A model generated the notes under the pieces. The model saw nothing but the letters and a program-made list of their open reading frames with translations. It was not told the origin of the DNA and did not search any database. A program made the position numbers and the translations under genes. A stretch of 64,000 bases of DNA from Enteractinococcus coprophilus (GTDB lineage: Bacteria; Actinomycetota; Actinomycetes; Actinomycetales; Micrococcaceae): NCBI RefSeq assembly GCF_006716305.1, contig NZ_VFOU01000001.1:744001-808000 (forward strand). Reading direction: 5' to 3'. Numbering within the stretch: the stretch's first letter is position 1; every line of letters begins with the position of its first letter. This document shows, piece by piece, positions 1 to 8,534 of the stretch.

Positions 1-640
1 CGAGGCGACCCGTGTGATACACCGGCACAGCGATAGAGCTTGCGCCTACGCGCACTTCGTCGAAGGTTGTGGCGTACCCGTTTTGACGGATCGTTTCCAG
101 CTCGGTCGCTAGGAGTTGGGGATTAGTCTTGGTGCGGGTAGTGAATGCTTCCATGTCGCGCCTGAGATACGCTTCAGCAACCCACGGCTCAGAGAATGCA
201 AGAATAACCTTTCCTACCGCAGTGGCATGGAGCGGTAACTTGCCGCCAACTCGCGAAGCACGAGGTACACGCCGCGGACCGTAGACTCGATCAATGTACA
301 GACACGAGGCGCCGTCCCGGATGGCAAGCTGGCTGGTATGACCCGTCAAGGAGTACATGTCTTGCACAAAAGGGCGCGCCGTGTCGCGGAGCTGGCGGCC
401 AGTATTTTGGGCAATACTCCAAAGTTTCAGACCCAACTGGATTTTCCCGTGGGGCCCGCGCGCCAACATGCCTTCATCGATGAGCTCACCGACCAGACGG
501 TGAGCGGTAGAAAGCGGGAGATCCGCCTGTCCGGCAATTTCCGTAAGGCTCATAGAACCGCGCGAATGCTCGAAGGCCGATAGTATCGCTAAGACTTTTG
601 AAGTGACGCTACGCCCACGCTGCGTTGATCCACCCGCCAT
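1..640 (-). CDS. IclR-family transcriptional regulator, C-terminus cut off by window edge
   Basis: The reading frame opens at the ATG complementary to 638-640, preceded by a GGAGGG Shine-Dalgarno, and stays open to base 1. The visible 213 codons begin MAGGSTQRGRSVTSKVLAIL and continue with the winged helix-turn-helix of IclR proteins (SMSLTEIAGQADLPLSTAHR, then LVGELIDEGML). The effector-binding domain follows, with the family-typical stretches GGKLPLHATAVGKVILAF and SSIAVPVYH. IclR proteins have about 250 residues, so only some 35-40 are missing. It lies downstream of, and in the same direction as, the acyl-CoA synthetase gene but 548 bp away, so its target is more likely to lie outside the window. 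The family is clear; the ligand is unknown. Confidence 0.93.
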   Translation of the reverse strand, partial: MAGGSTQRGRSVTSKVLAILSAFEHSRGSMSLTEIAGQADLPLSTAHRLVGELIDEGMLARGPHGKIQLGLKLWSIAQNTGRQLRDTARPFVQDMYSLTGHTSQLAIRDGASCLYIDRVYGPRRVPRASRVGGKLPLHATAVGKVILAFSEPWVAEAYLRRDMEAFTTRTKTNPQLLATELETIRQNGYATTFDEVRVGASSIAVPVYHTGRL

Positions 641-1188
641 GTATCCCTCCAGTTCATTGCTGTGGCTTGCTGCCAGTGAGTGTAGTGCTGTTCTTTTGAC
701 TCGGGTTCGACGACAGTGAGGAAAAACCGCATAGTTGCCACTGATAAAGATATAAGTGCGGGCATAATATGACCCCGGCACGTGTTAGGACTGTATGTAG
801 TTCCACGGGTGGAGGTCGGGAACGTGACTCTAAAGATGCTCGTCTATGCATCTATGAGTGCCGTCGTTTTCAGTAGGCTCTGAAGTGTTTCAGATCAGCC
901 TGGACCAGGGTAATGCTAGTGGTCGGAACACCCGGTTCGAGTGGCATCGCGCAGCAGGGCCTCCTCTACGCCGTGGGCTTCTGGGAGCTTTTATCCTGCA
1001 CAGTGATCGATGGGCAGCGACACCCTTACATGAAGTTATGCTATTTCGAAGTTATCTTTCTATGATAGTGATGTTCTCTAAGGGTTACCTTGAGCTTTGA
1101 CTAATCATGTCAGTCAGACGGGAAGTTGGTCACTGTAGTTCCGTTGCGTAGAGGTGGCATCTCCTATGAGGAGGATTCACGACGAAAT
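641..1188. other. intergenic stretch, no convincing gene
   Basis: This 548-bp gap separates the IclR regulator from the CoA ligase. Short open frames occur on both strands, but none has a good ribosome site together with recognisable protein character. One plus-strand frame near 907-1000 reads like a hydrophobic, glycine-rich stretch and could be the remnant of a membrane protein, but stops closely flank it. The minus-strand promoter of the IclR gene is expected at about 650-720. Confidence 0.4.
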
Positions 1189-3219
1189 CTATGTGTATCG
1201 GCTACGAATCTCTTGCGCATGATCGACAAACCATTGCAACGCATCAGGATTGCTTACGCTACCAATGTTTAGGGATTTCTTGAGATCCATGCCTAAATAC
1301 AGGCGCTTGATGGGAACCTCAAGCCGCTTATTTGTATGGGAAACAGGTATCTCGGGAACGTGGATGATTTCATCGGGTACATGCCGAGGAGTAGCTTTAC
1401 GCCGGATCTGATTATTGATTTTATCACTGAGTTCCGGGGTTAGTTTGTGCTCTGGGAAGAGCTGAACGAATAGCGGCATATAGTACTGGCCATCGGAAAA
1501 CTCAACGCCAAGCACCAGCGACTGTTGAATTTCAGGAATTTCCTCGATGGCAGCGTAAATATCGGCTGTTCCTAGTCGCACGCCTTGGCGATTGAGTGTC
1601 GCATCAGATCGGCCTTGGACGATGAACGTCCCACGGGAAGTTTCGGTAACCCAATCCCCGTGACGCCAAATCCCGGGGTAGGTATCGAAATAGGCGCCGT
1701 GCATGCGTTGTCCCTCTGGGTCATTCCAAAAGTAAATGGGCATGGATGGCATGGGGGCGGTAACAACGAGTTCACCTAATTGGTCATAGACTCGGTTGCC
1801 TGATTCGTCCCAAACTTCAGCGGCGACACCTAAACAGGCCCCTTGGATTTCTCCGATATAGACGGCGTCGAGGGGATTGGACCCGATAAGTCCGGAACAG
1901 ATATCTGTTCCTCCAGAGTCCGAGCCAAGGTGGACATCAGCTTTGATAGCATCATGGACCCAACGCCAGGTTGATGGTGCGAGGGGAGATCCTGTTGACA
2001 TGATGCGCCGTAGTTTGGAGAGATCGTACTTCTCGTTTGGTATGAGCCCCGATTTTTCGACTAATGCGAGATAGGCTGCCCCGGTAGCAAACATGGTGGC
2101 CCCGCTCAGTGCCAGGATTTCAAACTGGCGATCATCACCGCCGATGCGCGGCGAACCCGCATATGTCACAACTGAACAACCGACGAGTAGGGTCATGGCA
2201 AGAGTATTCCAGACCATCCAAGAGGTGTTGGCTGCAACATAGTAGGTATCCCCACGTCCCATATCTTGTTGTAACCCGATACCTTTATATCCCTCAAGGG
2301 TGATACCACCGTGAGAATGTACGATACCCTTCGGCGCTCCGGTAGTGCCGGAGGAGAACAGTACCCACAAGGGATGGTCAAACGATAGCCGGATAGGGGC
2401 TAGCCGCTTATCGGTATTGACCAGTGCGTCGAAGGGTTCAAAACCGTCGATTAGGGCGGTTGTGTTGTTGTCGTGGATTATGATGCGTAGATCAGTTTCT
2501 GGTAGAGCTTCTGATACCTGACGCATGTAGTCGGATAGGTCGATGTGTTCGCCCTTGAAAGTGTAGCCAGACGTTCCGATGATGGCTTTGGGCTGTAGCT
2601 GAGTGATGCGATCAAGGGTTGCACTGACAGACATGTCAGGTGAATTGATTGACCAAATTGCACCAAGAGAAGCGGCAGCAAGTAGGCCGATGATGGCTTC
2701 TGGAATATTTGGTAGCACAGCGGCCACAACGTGGTGTTGCTTGACGCCTCGCTCTTGCAGGCTTGCGGCTAACGCCTGAACTTGGCTTCTGAGTTCTGTC
2801 CAGGTGATGTTTTCTACCGTGTTATCTTCGTACACGTGCTGGATGGCAATACGTTCTTTCATCGACGGATCTTCCGCGATGCGCAGCACATTCTCTGCGA
2901 AATTCAGTCGAGCATGGGGATACCAGTGGGCATACGGCATGTTTAAGTCTTCGATGGCAGGCGCATGTAGTCCTTCACCAGCTACGTTGAAAAAATTCAC
3001 AATCTCTTCCCAGAACGCCGAAATCTCAGAAATCGACCAATGATGAAGCGCTTGGTAGGAGGACAACCCCAACCCGTGGCGAGCATTTACGGATGCAATG
3101 AACTGAGCCACGCTCGTGTTATTCGGATCTGACGGCGTCCAAGTGATGGCATTTTTAGCGAGGGTGGTGCTGTCGGAGGCGAACCTTGTATCTTGCAATG
3201 AATTGGCGTGGCTGGTCAT
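1189..3219 (-). CDS. Acetoacetyl-CoA synthetase-like acyl-CoA ligase (ANL superfamily)
   Basis: This 676-residue adenylate-forming ligase is predicted to activate acetoacetate or a related beta-keto acid with ATP and CoA in the cytoplasm. The P-loop SSGTTGAPKG is at about residues 289-298. The SDSGGTDICSG stretch, the hinge region GRSDATLNRQGVRLG and a C-terminal SHTNKRLEVPIK holding the probable catalytic lysine match the AacS branch of the acetyl-CoA synthetase family, whose members have about 650 residues. I chose the ATG ending at 3219 because AAGGAG lies 7 bases upstream; the longer frame back to 3282 has no such site and an atypical N-terminus. It follows the minus-strand aminotransferase by 63 bp and is probably co-transcribed. 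That pairing suggests it acts on the beta-keto acid made by transamination; this is inference. Confidence 0.88.
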   Translation of the reverse strand: MTSHANSLQDTRFASDSTTLAKNAITWTPSDPNNTSVAQFIASVNARHGLGLSSYQALHHWSISEISAFWEEIVNFFNVAGEGLHAPAIEDLNMPYAHWYPHARLNFAENVLRIAEDPSMKERIAIQHVYEDNTVENITWTELRSQVQALAASLQERGVKQHHVVAAVLPNIPEAIIGLLAAASLGAIWSINSPDMSVSATLDRITQLQPKAIIGTSGYTFKGEHIDLSDYMRQVSEALPETDLRIIIHDNNTTALIDGFEPFDALVNTDKRLAPIRLSFDHPLWVLFSSGTTGAPKGIVHSHGGITLEGYKGIGLQQDMGRGDTYYVAANTSWMVWNTLAMTLLVGCSVVTYAGSPRIGGDDRQFEILALSGATMFATGAAYLALVEKSGLIPNEKYDLSKLRRIMSTGSPLAPSTWRWVHDAIKADVHLGSDSGGTDICSGLIGSNPLDAVYIGEIQGACLGVAAEVWDESGNRVYDQLGELVVTAPMPSMPIYFWNDPEGQRMHGAYFDTYPGIWRHGDWVTETSRGTFIVQGRSDATLNRQGVRLGTADIYAAIEEIPEIQQSLVLGVEFSDGQYYMPLFVQLFPEHKLTPELSDKINNQIRRKATPRHVPDEIIHVPEIPVSHTNKRLEVPIKRLYLGMDLKKSLNIGSVSNPDALQWFVDHAQEIRSRYT

Positions 3220-3282
3220 GAATAGCTCCTTAGTGCTTTGCTGCTGAAGCGGGAGTATGTGGTTGTGTCTGCGGCGTTTCAA

Positions 3283-4503
3283 TTAGTCGGCTGTAGCAAT
3301 TCGCTCGAAAGCGCAACGATACGCTTGAGCGATCGCATTTAGATGGCTTTGATCCAGTGCTGTTGACAGATTCAACATGCCTCGTGGTGCGGCATAAACG
3401 CCTTCAAGAATCAGTGACAAATGTAAATTTTCATAGAGGGCATCATGCGCAGTCTTCTCCGCGGGATGCACATTCATGATGGATCCCGCGATAGATACGC
3501 GAATGTGAATGCCATGATCTGCTGCAGCTTCGAGGATTTCAGCACGCAGTTTTCCGGTACGATCATTTAGACATTGAATGGTTTGAGCATCCAGGTATTC
3601 TAGCGTGGCGGCTCCCGCAACACATGAGGTCAGGTGGCCGTTGAACGTTCCAGAGTGGACGAGATGACCTGCGGTATAAGGTGAAGTTTGAAGTAGGTGC
3701 TCAGCTTTTCCAACAACAGCCCCTATGGGGTAACCGCCACCAATGATCTTGCCAAGGATGGTTAGATCTGGCGTGATTCCCAGATCTTGCTGAACACCGT
3801 AGTAGCTATTGCGTAGGGATTGGACTTCGTCCAGGATGAAGAGCGCCCCATAGCGTTCAGCAAGTTGCTGAGCATGCTGCAAATAGCCTGGGCTTGCTGG
3901 GATAACGCCTGCAGCACCCTGAAAGGGTTCCAGTATGATGGCCGCAGTTCGCTCTGAAACCGCGGCTTCGAGAGCTATAGGATCATTGAATGGTACCCGC
4001 ATAACGTTAGGTTCCGTGGTTTCAGAGAACGGAGGAACGGCTCCGTGGTATCCCTCGTGTGCCATCACAATTTCTAACCGACCAGTGACGTGCCGTGCGA
4101 TCCTGGCAGCTAGTGAAGAAGCCTCACTGCCAGAGTTTGTAAAACGAACTAACTCAGCGCTGTGGATTCGTGCAACGAGTTGCTCAGCTAATCGCATCTG
4201 ATGGGGATGTACTGCAGGAAAAGCTACCCCACCATGTTCCAATAGTGCGTTCACGGCTGAAACTACAGGAGCAAAAGTGTGGCCATGAATCAATGAGGTG
4301 TAGTTATTGACGACGTCGATATATTCATGACCGTCAACGTCGAAAACGTGGCCATTCTTACCATGAGTCAATATGACGGGGAATGGTTCAAAGTGAGTGA
4401 CTGATCGTGTTTGGCCGCCAGGCATGACCTTGTTTGCGCGCTCAAAATATTTCGCCGACTCAGGATGCTTCGCGCAGTACTCTGCCACGATCTCTGTTTG
4501 CAT
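3283..4503 (-). CDS. Class III PLP aminotransferase, glutamate-1-semialdehyde / beta-amino-acid type
   Basis: A 406-residue fold-type I PLP enzyme. It shows the N-terminal VMPGGQTRSVTHFEPFPV, NSGSEAS at about residues 123-129, FILDEVQS with the PLP-binding Asp at about 225, and LGKIIGGGYPIGA with the Schiff-base Lys at about 252. The N-terminus and RFTNSGSEA resemble beta-phenylalanine aminotransferases of the GSA-mutase-like branch, rather than HemL itself. The ATG at 4501-4503 is chosen because AAGGAG precedes it; the frame extending to 4602 would run through the promoter palindrome. It is the first gene of a minus-strand pair with the CoA ligase and is divergent from a permease. Proposed role: conversion of an amino acid, possibly a beta-amino acid, to its keto acid. 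Family sure, substrate inferred. Confidence 0.88.
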   Translation of the reverse strand: MQTEIVAEYCAKHPESAKYFERANKVMPGGQTRSVTHFEPFPVILTHGKNGHVFDVDGHEYIDVVNNYTSLIHGHTFAPVVSAVNALLEHGGVAFPAVHPHQMRLAEQLVARIHSAELVRFTNSGSEASSLAARIARHVTGRLEIVMAHEGYHGAVPPFSETTEPNVMRVPFNDPIALEAAVSERTAAIILEPFQGAAGVIPASPGYLQHAQQLAERYGALFILDEVQSLRNSYYGVQQDLGITPDLTILGKIIGGGYPIGAVVGKAEHLLQTSPYTAGHLVHSGTFNGHLTSCVAGAATLEYLDAQTIQCLNDRTGKLRAEILEAAADHGIHIRVSIAGSIMNVHPAEKTAHDALYENLHLSLILEGVYAAPRGMLNLSTALDQSHLNAIAQAYRCAFERIATAD

Positions 4504-4563
4504 CTTGCTCCTTGAATAACTCGTGATGGTTGGTGTGCAACATCGTGAAACCACTGGACTATA

Positions 4564-4586
4564 GTTATTGTACACCGTACAATAAC
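4564..4586. promoter_or_regulatory. Perfect 23-bp palindrome, probable operator between divergent operons
   Basis: GTTATTGTAC, a 3-base spacer (ACC) and GTACAATAAC form a perfect inverted repeat with 10-bp arms. It lies 61 bp before the minus-strand aminotransferase start and 41 bp before the plus-strand permease start, where one dimeric repressor could control both promoters. The best candidate in the window is the TetR-family protein encoded at the end of the plus-strand operon, since TetR proteins usually bind such dyads near their own operons. Confidence 0.75.
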
Positions 4587-4626
4587 CTGTGATGTATGGC
4601 ACTAATTGATTTCAAGGGAGAGCACA

Positions 4627-6048
4627 ATGTCGACTCATACAGTCCCTAAGAGGACCATGGGGTTTGTCACTGCCACCGCAATGTTGATCGGAACAGTTAT
4701 CGGGGCTTCGGTATTCATCGTTCCTGGAGCTCTTGCGGCATCGGCCGGGCCAGCTGTATGGCTCACTTACCTGATTGGCGCAATCTTAATCTTGTTTGCT
4801 GCCGTTATGTTCGCCCAGATTGGATCGGTTATGCCTGTGACCGCAGCGAACTATCGGTTAACGGCTTCTACTGTGAACGGTACCTGGGGGTTCCTATATA
4901 TTTGGGTTTTTGGGATTGCCAACATATTTCTGGTCCCAATTATGGCACTGACTGCTGCCGAATATCTCGGTGTCTTCCACCCATCGCTCAATAGCATGCC
5001 GGTGGCCGTTGGCCTCGTTGTTATCACCGGTCTGGTAAATATCCTGGGCCTTAGGGCGGCAATGAGCATTCAGAACATACTGGTTGCTGTGCTGATCCTG
5101 ATCATTGCCGTGTTTGCTACGGGCGGGCTAGCTAACGCCGATTGGTCGCACTTTACCCCGATGTTTCCGATAGGTGTGGGGCCGGTCATTGCTGCAGCGG
5201 TGTCAACGTATTACGCATTCGCTGGTATGAACGTAGTTATCGAACTCAGTGGGGAGATGAAGAACCCCGGTAGAAATGCCATACGAATGATCATGGTCGG
5301 ACTCGTGACGATCACCGTGTTATACCTAGGTGTGGCGGTGGCAGCGGTGGCAGCGGTGGCGCTAGTGCAACCGTCTGAGCTGGGCGTTGAGGCACCTATC
5401 GTTTATGCTGCGTCGATGGTGTTCCCAGACTGGTTTGGTGGGGTAGTTGCGCTTGGTGCAGTTGCTGCTTGCTGGACTACTCTGAACGCTGTTATGGCAG
5501 CCCTTGGACGACAACTGTTTGGTTTGAGCCGGAGCCGAATCCTGCCGCAGGCGTTATCGAAGCTCAATAAAGCGGGAACCCCTTATATTGCCATGGTGAG
5601 TCTGACCTTGGTTGGTATCCTCATCACCATCTTCTCTGAGGACGTGATGAAGTTTGTCAATTTATCAGGCACCTATCTCCTGCTAACCTCAATCACTATT
5701 GCAGTGTCTTCCCTTCGGATTCAGAAAACCCTTCCCGAGATGTACAACCGAGCCGACTTTAAGCTGCGCGGATTCTGGTACTACTTCTGGCCGATCGGAG
5801 CCATCGTCACAAGTATTTTCTTCCTAGTGCTAGCCATTATGGACGATCCACAGATGAGCCTGCTGTCATTTATACTCATTCCGCTCGGCCTTGGGATCTA
5901 TGTATGGCGAGCGAGCATCGTCAAACGCACGGGTACTAGTGTTGAAGAATTGCTCAAAGTGGCGATTTCTGAAGAAGGTGCCACAGCAGAGACTTCAGAA
6001 GATGCAATAGTCAAAGTTCAACTCAAAGAAACGGAATTTCGTAAATGA
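4627..6048 (+). CDS. APC-superfamily amino acid permease
   Basis: A 473-residue integral membrane protein with about 12 hydrophobic segments, predicted to import an amino acid by proton symport or exchange. The N-terminal TAMLIGTVIGASVFIVPGAL contains the GxxIGxG-like signature of TM1 of the APC family, and YYAFAGMNVVIELSGEMKNP resembles the conserved TM6 region. The ATG at 4627 follows GGGAG; a start at 4606 would leave no ribosome site. It is the first gene of a plus-strand operon whose next gene, an aminotransferase, overlaps it by 4 bp. The permease therefore probably supplies the amino compound degraded by the two aminotransferases. Exact substrate unknown. Confidence 0.92.
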   Translation: MSTHTVPKRTMGFVTATAMLIGTVIGASVFIVPGALAASAGPAVWLTYLIGAILILFAAVMFAQIGSVMPVTAANYRLTASTVNGTWGFLYIWVFGIANIFLVPIMALTAAEYLGVFHPSLNSMPVAVGLVVITGLVNILGLRAAMSIQNILVAVLILIIAVFATGGLANADWSHFTPMFPIGVGPVIAAAVSTYYAFAGMNVVIELSGEMKNPGRNAIRMIMVGLVTITVLYLGVAVAAVAAVALVQPSELGVEAPIVYAASMVFPDWFGGVVALGAVAACWTTLNAVMAALGRQLFGLSRSRILPQALSKLNKAGTPYIAMVSLTLVGILITIFSEDVMKFVNLSGTYLLLTSITIAVSSLRIQKTLPEMYNRADFKLRGFWYYFWPIGAIVTSIFFLVLAIMDDPQMSLLSFILIPLGLGIYVWRASIVKRTGTSVEELLKVAISEEGATAETSEDAIVKVQLKETEFRK

Positions 6049-7346
6049 TTTCGCAGGAAATCGAATCTCATAGCCCACTGGTCCAAAACTCCCTCGGCGC
6101 GGTCCTGCCACACTTACAGCGCGCTGAGGGGGTGTGGCTCTATGACACAACAGGTAAAGATTATCTTGACGGATGTTCTGGGGCAGTAGTTGCCAATATC
6201 GGGCATAGTCATCCGCGTGTCTTAGCCAGAATCCAGGAACAGGCCGCGAGAGTGACCTACGCTCATCGTGGTGCATTTGTGACACAACAACAGATTGATC
6301 TCGCGCAGCGGTTGACCCAGATGACAGGTTTTACTGGCGCTTGGTTTGTTAATTCTGGTTCTGAGGCAGTAGAAGCAACGTTGCAGCTGGCAATGCAATA
6401 TCATCGCGAACGAGGTGAACCTCGTAGCCATTTCGTTTCGCATCGCACCAGCTACCACGGCAATACTTTAGGAGCGCTTAGCCATTCTGATCACGCTCGG
6501 CGATCAGTCATTCAAGGCATCGAAGTATCACATGATTGGTTGCCCAGCCCCTACGATCCGAATCAGACCGCAGACCAACTCCTCCATGCGGCACGGCAGG
6601 TTATTGAGAGCTCCAGAGAACCAATCGCGGGGATTTTATTTGAACCAGTCAGTGGAGCATCGCTTTCCGCCAGGCCTCTTGTGGACGGGTACTTAGCAGG
6701 ACTCCGAGAACTCTGTGATCATCACGGAATTCTACTAATTGCCGATGAGGTTATGACTGGCTTAGGCCGAACTGGTAAGAATTTGGCGTGTGACCACTGG
6801 TCAGTTAAGCCAGATTTGGTGGCGCTGGGTAAAGGTTTAGGAGCGGGTTACACTCCTATCGCTGCGGCTCTACTCAACGAAACCATCCTTGATGTCATAA
6901 CTCTCGGGTCCGGACGAATCTTAGGTGGCCATACATATGGTGGCAATCCACTTTCAGTAGCTGTGGCTGATGAGGTCTTACAAGTGACTCTCGAACAGGA
7001 CTTGGTAGCTGCTTCGGCCAACAAAGGAACACTGCTACATCAGCACTTGAAACGCTTGCAGTCGGCTTTTCCAACCCTCGTAGAGGAAGTACACGGAAAG
7101 GGTCTCCTACAAGGCGTCACTTTACATGCGGCTGCTGATGGCGAAGGCATCGGCAGTACTGTGGAGCAGCTGCGCTTAGCGTGCCTCGAAGAAGGCTTAA
7201 TTATCTACCCGGCAACAGGGGGTTTTAACGACTCCTTCTTAGTTGCGCCGCCATTAACGTCAACTCTTGAGGAAATCGAAGAATTAATTCGTCGATTGGA
7301 GCGGGCAATGAGTACTCTGAGGGATAACTTATTGGCTCAAGAATAA
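6045..7346 (+). CDS. Class III PLP aminotransferase (omega-aminotransferase / BioA-like)
   Basis: A 433-residue PLP-dependent transaminase. It has NIGHSHPRV near the N-terminus, FVNSGSEAVEA at about 101-111, LLIADEVMTGLGRTG with the PLP-ring Asp at about 234, and LVALGKGLGAGYTPIAA with the catalytic Lys at about 263. This is the pattern of omega-amino acid:pyruvate and GABA-type aminotransferases. The ATG overlaps the permease stop as ATGA, implying translational coupling. The presence of two class III aminotransferases in one divergent locus, this one and that at 3283-4503, suggests either two amino groups on one substrate or sequential removal from related substrates. A role in biotin synthesis is unlikely, since no bio genes are nearby. 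Confidence 0.9.
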   Translation: MISQEIESHSPLVQNSLGAVLPHLQRAEGVWLYDTTGKDYLDGCSGAVVANIGHSHPRVLARIQEQAARVTYAHRGAFVTQQQIDLAQRLTQMTGFTGAWFVNSGSEAVEATLQLAMQYHRERGEPRSHFVSHRTSYHGNTLGALSHSDHARRSVIQGIEVSHDWLPSPYDPNQTADQLLHAARQVIESSREPIAGILFEPVSGASLSARPLVDGYLAGLRELCDHHGILLIADEVMTGLGRTGKNLACDHWSVKPDLVALGKGLGAGYTPIAAALLNETILDVITLGSGRILGGHTYGGNPLSVAVADEVLQVTLEQDLVAASANKGTLLHQHLKRLQSAFPTLVEEVHGKGLLQGVTLHAAADGEGIGSTVEQLRLACLEEGLIIYPATGGFNDSFLVAPPLTSTLEEIEELIRRLERAMSTLRDNLLAQE

Positions 7347-7362
7347 GGAAGTGAACTTCCCG

Positions 7363-8076
7363 ATGTCGGCTTCACCGCGGAATGGGCGCCAGAATCTCAC
7401 TAAAGAGCAAATTATTCGAACCGCTCGCGCAATGGTGAAAGAGCATGGGTTGCAATCGGTAACGCTACGAGCAGTCGCCAAAGAGCTTAGGGTCAATCCC
7501 ACCGCTATTACTTGGCACATCGGTTCGAAGCGGAACCTGCTGGTAGAAGTATCGGGTGTGATATTCCGCGAATTACGATTAGCGGATGATCGATCCATGA
7601 CTGCTTATGAGTGGTTGATGGACAGTGGCAGACGATTCCGCAAATTGATCATGGACAACCCAAATTATGCGCCACTCATTGGTGGGCAGCTAGCATCGAA
7701 GCCGCCATCGTTACCTTTTGTGGAACGAGTCTTGCGAGTCTTGGGGGATCTAGGTCTCCGCGGTGACGGTTTAATCGTCGCGTTCAATGCCTATACGGGA
7801 GTGCTTCTTGGGTGGGCAGCTTTGGAACTCAGTGAGGAACCCGCCGAGGCTGCCCACGAAGTCGAAGAAAATTATCGTGAGACTCTACATGATGCCGAAC
7901 CAGCTCTCTATACTGCGCTAAATGATCACGGTATGGAAGTGCTGAACAAGATTTTCATGTTGCGTTGGTCTAATGGCACGGCTTCACCCTTGGATAAGAG
8001 TTATGAATTCTTACTTGAATCGGTCGTCTCACGAATTTGTCAGAGGGCCGAGAGCGGGGGTGCCAGTAGTAATTAG
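7363..8076 (+). CDS. TetR/AcrR-family transcriptional regulator
   Basis: A cytoplasmic DNA-binding protein of about 237 residues. The N-terminal helix-turn-helix LTKEQIIRTARAMVKEHG and SVTLRAVAKELRVNPTAI, followed by TWHIGSKRNLLVEV, is typical of TetR; the rest is a helical ligand-binding domain. It lies 16 bp after the aminotransferase stop in the same operon. The ATG at 7363 is preferred because AAGGAAG stands about 10 bases upstream; a GTG at 7351 is in frame but almost touches that site. It probably represses both arms of the divergent locus through the palindrome at 4564-4586, which is inference from position and symmetry. Confidence 0.85.
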   Translation: MSASPRNGRQNLTKEQIIRTARAMVKEHGLQSVTLRAVAKELRVNPTAITWHIGSKRNLLVEVSGVIFRELRLADDRSMTAYEWLMDSGRRFRKLIMDNPNYAPLIGGQLASKPPSLPFVERVLRVLGDLGLRGDGLIVAFNAYTGVLLGWAALELSEEPAEAAHEVEENYRETLHDAEPALYTALNDHGMEVLNKIFMLRWSNGTASPLDKSYEFLLESVVSRICQRAESGGASSN

Positions 8077-8534
8077 TCCAACCCGGCCATGCGGTCGTCC
8101 ATAGTAAGGAGTATGTGGAGCCTTTATTGTGTGAGGAAGCTGTTTCGAAACGAACACTCCAGTGATTCTGACACCGTACATTTTCCTTAGCTCATTGGTT
8201 GCCCAGCGTTTGATGGCGAATAATACGACTCCAGAAGAAGTACTGAGCCTCTCTTGACTCCAGCGCATTCCATCTGCGCGCTGCTATAAGATCTCTTCCC
8301 GTGAGGTGCTCGTCTGATTGATCTTCCGCAATTGGTGAGCTTTTAGTAGATCCGTCGAGTACAGCGCTTTGCCTGGCATATTTAGGGGGCCATAGTGTTG
8401 AAAATCGATATCGCGATCTCGCACCTCCACAACCATCTTGACGTGCAATTTGCAAAGCTTCCGAATGGTGTTGGAAACGAGCACTTCGTGCTCGGCTCAT
8501 GTGCGGATTTTCCCTCTCACTCTAAAATGAAGGC
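8077..8534. other. intergenic stretch, possible decayed sequence
   Basis: No gene is supported in these 458 bp. On the minus strand two overlapping frames (roughly 8192-8500 and 8284-8484) each carry short protein-like segments, such as VKMVVEVRDRDIDFQHYG in one and AARRWNALESREAQ in the other. This is what a frameshifted remnant would look like, but I cannot assign a family. A single copy of the half-site ACCGTACA occurs near 8170. The promoter for the downstream reductase is expected just before 8520. Confidence 0.3.

Noticed and set aside
858-1100. An 80-codon plus-strand frame in the first gap
   Set aside because: No ribosome site and no recognisable features; another frame over the same bases looks as plausible, so neither is supported.
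8192-8500. A 102-codon minus-strand frame
   Set aside because: Arg/Ser-rich composition and no ribosome site; at most part of a decayed sequence, noted under the intergenic entry.
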